Positions 1 through 7,776 of a DNA stretch of 55,221 nucleotides are shown here, one piece after another; the stretch's first letter is position 1, and every line of letters starts with the position of its first letter. A program made the position numbers and the translations under genes. Below the pieces are notes generated by a model, which made no database searches, was not told the DNA's origin, and was given only the letters and a program-made list of their open reading frames with translations. The DNA comes from Thermodesulfobacteriota bacterium (GTDB taxonomy: Bacteria; Desulfobacterota; WTBG01; CAIYCZ01; CAIRTM01), in assembly GCA_028278025.1 (NCBI GenBank), contig JANQFE010000101.1, positions 1 to 55,221 on the forward strand. The letters are read 5' to 3'.

Positions 1-6
1 TTTTAG

Positions 7-47
7 CATTGTATAATCTCCTTTCAGTATTTAAAGATTATACAATG
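7..47. repeat. 13-bp perfect inverted repeat
   Basis: Arms CATTGTATAATCT (7-19) and AGATTATACAATG (35-47) are exact reverse complements around a 15-nt loop. The arms are AT-rich and lack a T-run, so this is more likely a repeat or a protein-binding palindrome than a terminator. It abuts a direct repeat (47-83). No gene is visible from 1 to 214. Confidence 0.6.
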
Positions 48-83
48 TGTCGACGATCTCCTGACACAGGAAGTGTCGACGAT
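47..83. repeat. 11-bp direct repeat around a small palindrome
   Basis: GTGTCGACGAT occurs at 47-57 and again at 73-83. Between the copies lies TCCTG-ACA-CAGGA, a short inverted repeat. The unit has the look of an intergenic repeat element that continues off the left edge; its function is unknown. Confidence 0.5.
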
Positions 84-214
84 GTGGTGAAACATGCCAC
101 CTAACTTTTAGGATATCAGGCTGAGATTTATATTGAATCTCATATGCAATTCGTACTATAAAGAGACTCTGGAGGACTACAATATACACATATTGATGAG
201 GCATAAGCTAAAAA

Positions 215-766
215 ATGCTACGAGAAAACGTCGTCGGTGATATTCCCCACATTGACAGCACAGCATATGTTGACCCTTCAGCTGTCATTATCGGCAGAGT
301 AACAATCGGGCCAAACTGCTATATCGGGCCCAGCGTTGTGATACGGGCTGACAGATTCTCTGCTGACGATCAGCGTGCCATGATTTCAATTGGGGCCCAT
401 TGCGGCATACAGGATTTGGCAGTTCTGCACGTTCATGCCGAGGAGCCCTTAGAGATCGGTGATGAGACTATCATAAATCACGGGGCAATTATTCATGGAC
501 CATCTTGCATAGGCGGACGCTGTTTTATTGGGTGCAAATCGGTCATAACCCACGCTGAAATCGGTGACGGTGTCTTTGTCAGAAGCAATGCAATTATTGA
601 AAATGTTTCCATACCTGGCGAACTGTTCATTGATATCAACAGCGTTATAAATTCAAATGAATCAGTATCATCACTGAGGAAAATCACAGATAGAGAACAA
701 CGTTTTATTGAGCGCTCCATCAAAGAAAACAAAGAATATCCGCTGCGGTGTAAATATTCTTTGTAA
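215..766 (+). CDS. gamma-class carbonic anhydrase-like hexapeptide-repeat protein
   Basis: A 183-aa left-handed beta-helix protein built from [LIV]-G-x4 hexapeptide turns over residues ~10-135, the fold of gamma carbonic anhydrases (Cam family, CO2 to bicarbonate with a metal bound between trimer subunits). The three histidines expected as metal ligands are in family positions: H72 in VLH, H89 in NHG and H94 in IIH, with the intervening LEIGDETI turn. The length suits the family. The C-terminal ~40 residues are a charged helix ending in YPLRCKYSL. The start is the first ATG; a GAGG lies 13 nt upstream, so the ribosome site is weak. The gene stands alone. A generic acyltransferase of the same fold is the alternative, but the His triad favours carbonic anhydrase. 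Substrate activity is inferred. Confidence 0.8.
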   Translation: MLRENVVGDIPHIDSTAYVDPSAVIIGRVTIGPNCYIGPSVVIRADRFSADDQRAMISIGAHCGIQDLAVLHVHAEEPLEIGDETIINHGAIIHGPSCIGGRCFIGCKSVITHAEIGDGVFVRSNAIIENVSIPGELFIDINSVINSNESVSSLRKITDREQRFIERSIKENKEYPLRCKYSL

Positions 767-1050
767 TAAATAAAAGACGCATTTCCCCGCTGATAACCCG
801 TCAAACAATCTGAAGCACAATTACGAAAAAAGCTAAACATTTGCCCGCCTGGTTATGCTGTATTTGTTGAAGGTTTCTATGGCTGATATAATATTAATCC
901 TGGCAGTTGCTATGTGGGGTACCTACGACAAACTTTAGGGGGGTGTATGTAGTATGAACAACTACTCCCTGTTAACATGGAGTTTTAATAGCATAAAAAA
1001 GGCAGAGCCATTGCTGACCCTGCTTTGATTTATTTAGTTTTTTTGATCCT
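767..1050. other. intergenic stretch without a supported gene
   Basis: AT-rich DNA between the carbonic anhydrase and the degraded C-terminal fragment at 1051. A 19-codon hydrophobic reading frame (about 880-940, beginning MADIILILAV) is visible but too short and isolated to call. No convincing terminator or RNA gene was seen. Confidence 0.5.
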
Positions 1051-1164
1051 TTATTTTACTGACAACTCCATAGCAGGAACTAAGGACTCAAAACATCTTT
1101 TGCAATTTTTTCGTTGTAGGACTTTTATTGGGAGTTCTGTGATAGCTTCTTCATAGAACGGTGT
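1051..1164 (-). pseudogene. degraded C-terminal fragment of a secreted-protein domain
   Basis: Read on the minus strand this frame gives FYEEAITEL ... CFESLVPAMELSVK and a stop at 1051-1053. It matches the C-terminal end of the 342-aa protein at 3610-4638 (FYKNDAMIAEI ... VLESLIPVINLLVK), also immediately before a stop. There is no start codon or N-terminal part, and the frame overlaps the tail of the lipoprotein gene at 1151. It is therefore best read as the remnant of a paralogue of that protein. The match was made by eye. Confidence 0.55.
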
Positions 1165-1891
1165 CAAGGTCATTAATGAACTTTTCAACGATAACAGGAA
1201 ATATATTTTTTCCCCAAAAACAATAATAACGTTTAAGATCCAATTTGAGCAAATTAGATTGAAGTAATTTTTCCTGATGTAAATAATCTTTAGAAAAAAC
1301 GACTCTATTTTCCTTTGTTGAAATTAGCTCAAAATGTGCTTTACATATAAAATAATCAGTTCCACCTGGAACAAGAGATATTGGCAAAATCAATCCAGCC
1401 CATAACCACAATCCTAATCCACAGGTATGGGTATTGCTTTCAAGTATAAAGTCAACTTTGCCACGGACGATATAGTCATTTGAATTTTCTTGAGAATTCA
1501 CAAAGCAAAATGGATATGCTTTTATTATTTCTGACATCACAATCTCTTCAATCTCACCTGACTCACGGGTTATTACTGTTCCCCATCCGTTTTCACTGCA
1601 TCTTAAATTGATTTGTCTTTCATCCTTTGTAGGCAAAAGACTTATGAGGGGCAAAATTTTTGTTAATCCAATTGGAATAGATATTTCTTGAGCAGGAGTA
1701 TCAAACTTTATTGGATCAATTTTTATGTAAATTGGGGGGCTATTTGTTTTGCTTTTTTTAGTAATCAATTTTGATTGATAGTAAGGCTTAACAATTAACC
1801 CTGGTTGTTTTGGTGCGGCACATCCTAAAAAGATAACTATACCAACTGTTAGTATAAAATATTCAAGAACTGTAACATTTTTTGTTTTCAT
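1151..1891 (-). CDS. putative lipoprotein of unknown function
   Basis: The 246-aa product starts MKTKNVTVLEYFILTVGIV and carries a lipobox (IFLGC at ~20-24, then AAP), so it should be lipidated and held at a membrane facing the periplasm. I chose the ATG at 1891 rather than an upstream in-frame ATG at 1915 because GGAG sits six bases before it and the signal peptide then has normal length. The mature part has no motif I recognise; a hydrophobic patch (GLGLWLWAGLILPISLV, ~168-184) may be a second membrane-associated segment. It is AT-rich like its surroundings. The 3' end overlaps the degraded fragment at 1051-1164 in another frame. Confidence 0.6.
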   Translation of the reverse strand: MKTKNVTVLEYFILTVGIVIFLGCAAPKQPGLIVKPYYQSKLITKKSKTNSPPIYIKIDPIKFDTPAQEISIPIGLTKILPLISLLPTKDERQINLRCSENGWGTVITRESGEIEEIVMSEIIKAYPFCFVNSQENSNDYIVRGKVDFILESNTHTCGLGLWLWAGLILPISLVPGGTDYFICKAHFELISTKENRVVFSKDYLHQEKLLQSNLLKLDLKRYYCFWGKNIFPVIVEKFINDLDTVL

Positions 1892-2089
1892 ATTATCTCC
1901 TGTTGAAGTGGACATGCATGTGTTGCACTATTATGGGTTCTAACCTCCCGAAGAGCATAAGATGTTTTAAATAGAAAAAAGTATAATTTCAAGGCAAACT
2001 TGACATCCACGCAACATGTCTGCTTTTAGAAATTTGCTTATTACCAAGCCTATCCAGCATAAAAATTCACCGTTACATGACATAAATAA

Positions 2090-2401
2090 TTAATAACCAT
2101 ACCTGCATCTATTGCCGGTTGCAAATGACCATACCGGTCCCTCGGTTTTTGCTCCGTTCTCGTCTATAGCAACTATTTTCCAGTAATATGTTGTTTGTCT
2201 TCTTAGAGGACGTGGGGGGAAAAGCAAAAGTCCCTTTTCTCTGTCGAATGGCATATTACTAAACTCTTCATGGTTACAATCCTCCTGATACTCAAATCCA
2301 CATTTCATAAGCAGGATTCTCTTCGTTGCATTGCTTGAAAATAGTCTTTTTCTTATACAACTCATATTTAGTAGTAGACATGATCCTGCTTTTTTGCTCA
2401 T
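2090..2401 (-). pseudogene. fragment of a fibronectin type III-like protein
   Basis: The last ~55 residues contain TTYYWKIVAIDENGAKTEGP followed by VWSFATG. This is the F-G strand signature of bacterial fibronectin type III domains (typically TTYYWRVxAxDxxG ... WSFTT). The first ~45 residues look unstructured and have no signal peptide, and only half an Fn3 domain is present. I read it as the tail of a larger secreted protein that has been truncated, or a small degraded gene. Expression as a functional protein is doubtful. Confidence 0.4.
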
Positions 2402-2671
2402 TGCTTTTCTCCCTTAAATCATTGTTAAAGAATGACTACACTGTCAACCATTTAGCCGTTCTGGTTAATTTAGTCGCAAAACAGTGCATATTTATTGCAA
2501 TAAAAAACCGCTTGCAGAAAAACTATCCCATCTGCAAACGGTCTGGTTATCTATGTGATAGGTAATTTTGCAAGAAAAAATTCCAGATTGCGACTATATT
2601 ATTAAAATCATTAAGCGAAGGGGTATAATGAGATCTGATTTCAAAAATTTAATTTTTTCAGGGAGCGATAT

Positions 2672-3340
2672 ATGGAAATGGGAAACAATGATTTGAGAAT
2701 GAAATATATGTCGTTGAATGATGATGAAATCATTAGTTTATATGACCCACAGGAACTAACAGATGAGGCTCTCTTGATTGTTCAGGAGGAAATAAAAAGA
2801 AGAAACTTAACTGTTAGGGCAAACAATAACCTAGAAGAAAACAAAAGGAAAAAATGGTATCAATATCAAAAGAACCTTTTTGGACTCCCGACTGTCTGGT
2901 CAGGCTTTATTTTTGCTTTTTTATTAATGATATCTGAAACACAGGCTGGTTCTGGAGATGAGGTTGTAATATCCTACATCATAGGTATGTTTTCTTTTTT
3001 GTATTGGTTGTTTTGTGTTGATAGATTTCACCGTGCGCTGGGCAAACTTTCAGAAGGGAATTACAAAATAAGTCCCAATAATGCTGTGCTAATTCACCTT
3101 GCACCATTGTACAATTTATTCTGGATAGTCTATTGGCCAAATGAACTCACAAAATTTATAAACAAACGTGGGAATTCGAAGATGATACCAGGTTACATTA
3201 TAGGGGTTCTATTTTTAATATCGCTTATTATAATGGGATTTAGTATTGCCCTGGGTACGTTTTTTATTTATTGTTTTACTTTGTATATAAAACAAAAACT
3301 CAAAGATGAACTTCTAATAGAAATGCCTGTAAGTCCTTAA
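2672..3340 (+). CDS. hypothetical membrane protein
   Basis: A 222-aa product with a soluble N-terminus (~1-70) of the type 'SLNDDEIISLYDPQELTDEA', a short helical motif seen at the start of many uncharacterised bacterial proteins. It is followed by about four hydrophobic segments (~73-90, ~102-118, ~138-155, ~175-205). GGGAG lies eight bases before the ATG and supports this start. No catalytic motif is visible. Codon usage is AT-rich like the neighbouring lipoproteins. The function is unknown. Confidence 0.65.
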   Translation: MEMGNNDLRMKYMSLNDDEIISLYDPQELTDEALLIVQEEIKRRNLTVRANNNLEENKRKKWYQYQKNLFGLPTVWSGFIFAFLLMISETQAGSGDEVVISYIIGMFSFLYWLFCVDRFHRALGKLSEGNYKISPNNAVLIHLAPLYNLFWIVYWPNELTKFINKRGNSKMIPGYIIGVLFLISLIIMGFSIALGTFFIYCFTLYIKQKLKDELLIEMPVSP

Positions 3341-3398
3341 CGACTGCATTGTCATTTTAACCTCAAATAAGATAATACCCTGTTAACAGGAAGCAAGG

Positions 3399-3432
3399 CA
3401 CCCCCCGGTGACTACGAGAGATTTCGGGGGTG
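3399..3432. other. GC-rich imperfect hairpin in an intergenic gap
   Basis: CACCCCCCG (3399-3407) can pair with CGGGGGTG (3425-3432) with one bulged C. No T-run follows, so a rho-independent terminator is not supported. The rest of 3341-3609 shows no gene. Confidence 0.3.
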
Positions 3433-3609
3433 GGGGTATATACATGTATTAGTAAAAATTATTGTCAGTTATAGTCCTATTTGTATCTTCAGCTTATGCC
3501 TGTCAGGGTAAGGCCGTGTATGAAATGTAGACTGTAAATTTTATTTATTTTGAAAGAAAATGGTTCCCATGGCGGTGGCCCTGCCTTTGCAATTAAAATT
3601 TAATAATTT

Positions 3610-4638
3610 CTATTTTACTAACAAATTTATAACAGGAATTAGCGACTCTAGAACCTCTTTAGTAATTTTTCTTACAACAGGACTCTTTTTCAATATTTCA
3701 GCAATCATAGCATCATTTTTGTAAAAGACTTCTATTATCTTCTGACCAACTTTGTTTTTAACTAAAATCTCATCTCGAAATTTTTGAATGCTTTCAATGT
3801 GTGAGGAGTAATTTCCGAGCACATAAGCTATGGGACAAGGTTGGCCGCCACCACCATCACAATCTCCATGGTCATAATCACATGCAGAAACATCACAATC
3901 ATCGTCACACTCTCCATCTCCCAGCCAGGAGTCGGGGCATCCCGGTGCGCATTCATCGTCATCAAGAGTCATCTCACAACATCCGTCTACGCACCCCCAC
4001 CCTTCTCCCAGTGCGGATGTGCATTCGCTTGTTGATTCACAATAGATACAATCATCATTGTTGTTGTTGTCATCGTCATCGTCATCGTCCCCAGTGTCAT
4101 CGTCATCATCTCCGGTGTCATCGTCCCCGGTGACAGTAAAGGTTTCTGAGTAAAGGTTTCTACAGGGTCCTCCGTAGCAATCCTCAAAATCAACCGACCA
4201 TTCACCTGGTATATCTGGCAACCCTTCCTCATCTTTCGTTCCAGAGTAAACTCCAGCAATCAGGGCTTTTTTGCTTTCAAATTCAAACCAACACTCCGTG
4301 ACCTCGCTGTAAGGAATAGCAGCTGTGCCATCCGGTTCCCACCACTTTAGCTTAAAAGAAAAGTCAGAACTGCAACTTGCTTGGTATACTATTATCCAAC
4401 CCGTAATTTGTTCTCCAGCATTAAAATCCCTCCTGTCAGGAGGATGTGTGCCATTGAAATCATCTGGTAACTCATTATGTGCACACAGTCCATGCGCTTC
4501 TATTGTGCCTCCAAAAGCTGTGTTATTTTCTTCAAACAGACTGAACAAAAGAAGCAATTTGATACTTAGAATAAAAACCATAAAGCATTTTATCCATCTG
4601 CCGGGATGCAAATAATCTCTACTCTTTAAAACTTTCAT
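3610..4638 (-). CDS. secreted protein with Asp-rich linker, Notch-type (LNR) repeat and conserved C-terminal domain
   Basis: A 342-aa product. Residues ~18-42 form a hydrophobic signal segment. Residues ~45-168 form a beta-rich domain with paired cysteines. Residues ~169-196 are almost only Asp/Asn with a few Gly/Thr. A cysteine-rich part follows and includes, at ~232-260, CPDSWLGDGECDDDCDVSAC and a final DGDC-like end, which is the pattern of a Lin-12/Notch repeat that binds calcium. The C-terminal ~75 residues start with CPIAYVLG and run through FRDEILVKNKVGQ to a helical end; this resembles the bacterial CFI-box C-terminal domain. The same domain ends the protein at 48422-48970 and the fragment at 1051-1164. 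It is probably exported, but substrate and partner are unknown. Confidence 0.65.
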   Translation of the reverse strand: MKVLKSRDYLHPGRWIKCFMVFILSIKLLLLFSLFEENNTAFGGTIEAHGLCAHNELPDDFNGTHPPDRRDFNAGEQITGWIIVYQASCSSDFSFKLKWWEPDGTAAIPYSEVTECWFEFESKKALIAGVYSGTKDEEGLPDIPGEWSVDFEDCYGGPCRNLYSETFTVTGDDDTGDDDDDTGDDDDDDDNNNNDDCIYCESTSECTSALGEGWGCVDGCCEMTLDDDECAPGCPDSWLGDGECDDDCDVSACDYDHGDCDGGGGQPCPIAYVLGNYSSHIESIQKFRDEILVKNKVGQKIIEVFYKNDAMIAEILKKSPVVRKITKEVLESLIPVINLLVK

Positions 4639-4740
4639 AGTTTTTACCTCAACAGTTTTTAAAGCTTAATGATGCCATGCTTATAGTACAAAGCATCTGT
4701 CTTGTCAAATAAGCCCTCCGTATTCGGTTTACCGCTTATT

Positions 4741-5013
4741 TTATTGCAAATCGAACCACTTGCCGTGCATTACCTCACAGCTGGATTTTCGGTTTTCATA
4801 TATTGTTTCGTAATCTTCAGAAGAATGGTCAAAAACATAGTAGGTATCTTCATGCCAGTAATGCGTGCCTACATCCTGTATCAGGACAAATCCTCGTCTA
4901 CAAAGCGCTTCAACTGATTCATTAGCAAACCTGTTTTGATAATCGTTATTCAAATCTAGGCTACAATGTATTGGAGGAGTCCATCCTTCAACGTCACTGT
5001 ATGAACAGTACAT
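4741..5013 (-). pseudogene. downstream, out-of-frame part of the Asp-rich lipoprotein
   Basis: This frame overlaps the 3' end of the lipoprotein gene at 4956-5594 and continues it in another frame with the same Cys- and acid-rich style (MYCSYSDVEGWTPPIHCSLD ... EVMHGKWFDLQ). There is no ribosome site or signal peptide. The simplest reading is a frameshift near 5000 that splits one gene of roughly 280 codons. It could be a real mutation or a sequencing error. Confidence 0.45.
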
Positions 5014-5594
5014 GTAGCATCCACAGATATATAATTACAACTTCCATAAAAGGCTTTTTCTTTACAATTATCATCTGTGCTCACATTGTCGGTACCTCCA
5101 CAATCCGGATCTGTTTTGTCACATTGCATATATTCAATTTCAGCACCATAAACAAATCCCCTATCATCACAAAATCCATCACCATATAAACACAACTCTT
5201 CACAGAAATCAGCATCAGCAGCATCGTCGTCATCGTCACTATCATCGTCGTCACTTGTCGAACCAATTGTAATTGTAATAGACGTTTCTTCCTCCTCTCC
5301 GTCTGAGCCAGTAAAAGTCAGGGTTATGGTGTGCAGACCCTCAGACAAATTATCAATAGTTAATGTTTCACCTGTACCAATTTCACCATCAATATCCGAA
5401 GTCCAAACAAGAGAGTCCTGTGTAAGATCCCCGTCTTCTAAGTCAACAGCACTTCCGATAAAAGTGATTTCTTCACCCACATCAAATTGTGCCCCATCCG
5501 CAGGAGATTCAATAATGACAGTAGGTGCACACCCGATCAAACTAAACAGTACAAGAATCGATGGTATTACAACTAGAGTTTTAATGACTTTCAT
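4956..5594 (-). CDS. Asp-rich lipoprotein with Ig/PKD-like domain, probably frameshifted at its 3' end
   Basis: A 212-aa product beginning MKVIKTLVVIPSILVLFSLIGC: a clear lipoprotein signal with cleavage before C22. Residues ~26-110 (VIIESPADGAQFDVGEEITF ... TITLTFTGSDG) are a surface-exposed Ig/PKD-like beta sandwich of the 'structural repeat' kind. Residues ~113-125 are an Asp run, and the remainder is cysteine-rich (CEELCLYGDGFCDD). A ribosome site (GAGGAAAAG) precedes the ATG. The last ~24 residues read as out-of-frame sequence, and the true C-terminus seems to lie in the overlapping frame at 4741-5013. Likely anchored in the outer membrane with a spacer carrying the Cys-rich module outward; this is inference from architecture. 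Confidence 0.6.
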   Translation of the reverse strand: MKVIKTLVVIPSILVLFSLIGCAPTVIIESPADGAQFDVGEEITFIGSAVDLEDGDLTQDSLVWTSDIDGEIGTGETLTIDNLSEGLHTITLTFTGSDGEEEETSITITIGSTSDDDDSDDDDDAADADFCEELCLYGDGFCDDRGFVYGAEIEYMQCDKTDPDCGGTDNVSTDDNCKEKAFYGSCNYISVDATCTVHTVTLKDGLLQYIVA

Positions 5595-5640
5595 GTTCTT
5601 TTCCTCCTCTAAAATAAATTGGAACTCAAGAAAGTCTATA

Positions 5641-5679
5641 AAAAAATACCTATCGCCACCTCTAATGGATAGGTATTTT
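5641..5679 (-). terminator. hairpin with T-run upstream of the lipoprotein gene
   Basis: AAATACCTATC and GATAGGTATTT form an 11-bp stem with a 13-nt loop, and on the minus strand the stem is followed by six T. It would stop transcription coming leftward into the lipoprotein gene (starts 5594), or act as an attenuator in its leader. It sits directly before the truncated integrase remnant. Confidence 0.55.
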
Positions 5680-5681
5680 AA

Positions 5682-5888
5682 AGTAATCTATCAGGACATA
5701 AGACCCGCAGCGTGTTTGATCGTTACAACATCGTTAATGAAGACGACTTGAAGAAAGCATCACAACAGGTCATTGATTACCATAACAACCATGTTTCTGA
5801 CGAGTCTGGGCACAATTTGGGCACAGTCGAGGCAAAACGGGTAAAAGCAGAAGAATCACTGCAAGAAGCAAGACCAATATTGCATTGA
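5682..5888 (+). pseudogene. C-terminal remnant of a tyrosine site-specific recombinase (phage-type integrase)
   Basis: Translation from 5691 gives [20 protein letters not shown] and continues for ~45 residues to a stop at 5886-5888. This is the final conserved block of tyrosine recombinases: the His of the SGHKT box and the nucleophilic Tyr of FDRY are both present. A stop lies in frame at 5679-5681 and nothing upstream matches the rest of an integrase (~300 residues missing), so the gene is dead. It ends about 100 bp from the 3' end of the tRNA-Leu gene, the usual arrangement for an element inserted in a tRNA gene. Confidence 0.85.
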
Positions 5889-5991
5889 TTTTATAGGGAT
5901 TTAAGGGGTGTCAGGTCACAGAAGGCTTGAAAAAATTGGCTTTTGCAAACCAGAGGGTGTAAAAACCTTGATAATAAAGGGCGAAAACAAA

Positions 5992-6076
5992 TGCCTGGGA
6001 CGAGAATCGAACTCGTACAGTGCTTAGCACCGAGGGATTTTAAGTCCCTTGCGTCTACCAGTTCCGCCACCCAGGC
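5992..6076 (-). tRNA. tRNA-Leu (anticodon TAA)
   Basis: The acceptor stem GCCTGGG/CCCAGGC closes an 85-nt gene with discriminator A. The anticodon stem-loop is GGGA-CTTAAAA-TCCC, giving TAA (Leu). A variable arm of class II size (CGGTGCTAAGCACTG region) and a T-loop GTTCGATTC are present. CCA is not encoded. A degraded integrase lies just beyond the 3' end, so this gene probably served as an integration site. Confidence 0.95.
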
Positions 6077-6237
6077 ATTGTTATATAATCTGATTTTAGT
6101 GAATTTATACAGACTTTCCCCCGGCATGTCAAACATGATTTTCTTTGTCTTTAGAGGGAAATACTGATAACGTAAAATGGTAATTTGTAAGCAAACGGTC
6201 ACCTGCACACTATTTTTCATGATCACAAGAAAGGCAT

Positions 6238-6819
6238 ATGATGGACCCGCAACTCAAAAAACGACTTATTGCCCTGCTGCTGGAAAAGGCGTTTAAATAC
6301 AGCGATGAGCCGGTATTTCAACTGGCTTCAGGGAAAATGAGCACCTACTATATTGACTGCCGTAAGGTAACCCACTCCTGCGAGGGCAAATATGTAATCG
6401 GTAATATCATACTTGATATGATCAGCACTCTTGATGTACAGGCCGTAGGCGGGCTTACCATGGGAGCTGACCCTGTGGCATGTGCCGTATCGTATGCCGC
6501 TTTTATTAAAAAAAACAGGATTGCCTCGTTTTCTATCCGCAAGGAACCCAAGGGCCACGGCTTGCAGAAACAGGTCGAAGGTGATGTTGCAACAGGTGCC
6601 AGGGTCGTTATCGTAGAAGACGTTATCACAACCGGGGGCTCAACCATAAAAGCTATTGAAGCAGCCCGCCGGGAGGGACTGGAAGTGCTCAAAGTTATCG
6701 CACTGGTTGACCGTGAAGAAGGCGGCAAACAGGAGGTCCTGAAACATGTTCCGGATGTGGAAGCGTTATGTACCAGGACGGAATTAATAAATGCTTATAA
6801 AAATAAAAAAAAGTGCTGA
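6238..6819 (+). CDS. pyrE: orotate phosphoribosyltransferase
   Basis: A 193-aa enzyme that joins orotate to PRPP, giving OMP in pyrimidine synthesis (cytoplasm). The PRPP-binding signature VVIVEDVITTGGST is at 122-135, and the orotate-site block FQLASGKMSTYYIDCRKV is at 27-44. Length is normal. Two adjacent ATG codons (6238 and 6241) follow an AGAAAGG ribosome site; the second has better spacing. The last codons (AYKNKKKC) run into the remnant of an unrelated four-helix-bundle gene in another frame, so the original C-terminus may have been changed. It stands alone, without other pyr genes. Confidence 0.93.
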   Translation: MMDPQLKKRLIALLLEKAFKYSDEPVFQLASGKMSTYYIDCRKVTHSCEGKYVIGNIILDMISTLDVQAVGGLTMGADPVACAVSYAAFIKKNRIASFSIRKEPKGHGLQKQVEGDVATGARVVIVEDVITTGGSTIKAIEAARREGLEVLKVIALVDREEGGKQEVLKHVPDVEALCTRTELINAYKNKKKC

Positions 6820-6961
6820 GGTCCGCTCTCAGTTTTATATTGCTAAGGACATAGGTTATATTAATCAAAAACAATTCGATGATTTTCACGGTCTTGCGGT
6901 TGAAGTAGCTCGTATTATTGGGGGACTCAGAGCCACATTGAAAAAGAAAAGCCCTAAATAA
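6812..6961 (+). pseudogene. C-terminal fragment of a four-helix bundle (23S rRNA intervening-sequence type) protein
   Basis: In the frame starting at 6812 the DNA reads SAEVRSQFYIAKDIGYINQK and continues to IGGLRATLKKK before a stop at 6959. This is the last half of the small four-helix bundle (IVP/S23) family, which usually ends 'EVRSQLYIALDLGYI ... GGLIRSLKK'. No start or N-terminal half is present: upstream in that frame there are stops inside pyrE. It overlaps the pyrE stop codon. Confidence 0.7.
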
Positions 6962-6985
6962 CATTCACCACTCATTGCTTTTCAC

Positions 6986-7615
6986 TCATTGCTCATTACT
7001 TTTCACTTTTTCATAGATGTCCATCGCCAGCCATTCCCACCTGCACAAAGGCTGCTCGGGCTCCCAGAAGCTCTGGGTATTATCGTCGGTAAGCCACAGG
7101 TAATAGGGAAACCTGCCGGATACCATATTGACAGACTGCGGCGGGATAACCTTCTGCCGCTCCATAAAAAACCAGGTGAGTGTCCACAGGATTTCCGCAA
7201 CCGGGCTAAACTTCCAAGTCAGCTCTTCTTTTAGCGTTTCATCATCCAGATGATCTAGCTGTGCACACAAAAGGGGTGCAATCTGGTGCCAGGCCTGCTG
7301 TGGGGGTTCCTGTAAGGTTGCATATTCAAAAACAGCTTTTCTTGTTTCAAGAGGGATTAGGTTCAGGTCACTGACAATAAATTTATGCACATCCTGAATG
7401 GTTGTCTCCAACCCGGGCTCCTGGGAAAGCTTAAGCGGTGGCAGTTCATCAAATGGCCTGACAATTATACCCTCCTGCTGATAATAGACCCACAATTCCT
7501 GGGCCCATCGCACTAGGGCATAGCCCCTCGCCGGCGCAAGCAGATAGTCGGGCAGGGTGATTTTTTTAGTCTCCTTATATTCTCTGTGTAACCTGTCAAT
7601 AATTGTCTGCGGCAT
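6986..7615 (-). CDS. hypothetical protein
   Basis: A 209-aa soluble product beginning MPQTIIDRLHREYKETKKI. I chose this ATG because GGGGGAG stands seven bases before it; an in-frame ATG 27 bases further upstream lacks a site. It is rich in Trp and Glu (for example WKFSPVAEILWTLTWFFMER and FWEPEQPLCRWEWLAMDIYE), with no signal peptide or membrane segment. I recognise no family. It is convergent with pyrE and divergent from the iron-sulfur protein gene at 7777. Confidence 0.6.
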   Translation of the reverse strand: MPQTIIDRLHREYKETKKITLPDYLLAPARGYALVRWAQELWVYYQQEGIIVRPFDELPPLKLSQEPGLETTIQDVHKFIVSDLNLIPLETRKAVFEYATLQEPPQQAWHQIAPLLCAQLDHLDDETLKEELTWKFSPVAEILWTLTWFFMERQKVIPPQSVNMVSGRFPYYLWLTDDNTQSFWEPEQPLCRWEWLAMDIYEKVKSNEQ

Positions 7616-7776
7616 ACTATGGCTCCCCCTGTAATGGTGCAATTTCAGTTATTATACTGATTTTCTCACATCAAATGGAACAATTTTTGTTTGATTTAAG
7701 ATTGCATCTATGATATAGAAATTTTTTCGCTAAAAAGCAATAATTCAAAATAATATACAAAAAGGATTTTTCAATT

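Noticed and set aside
879..940. Small hydrophobic peptide frame (MADIILILAVAMW...)
   Set aside because: Only 19 codons, no neighbour or motif to support it; kept out of the gene list.
3399..3432. GC-rich stem as a terminator
   Set aside because: No T-run on either side.
3801..4133. His-rich open frame on the plus strand
   Set aside because: The His runs are the reverse reading of the Asp/Asn repeat in the secreted protein gene at 3610-4638.
5891..6226. Open frames across the tRNA-Leu gene on both strands
   Set aside because: They overlap a well-formed tRNA and have no protein features.
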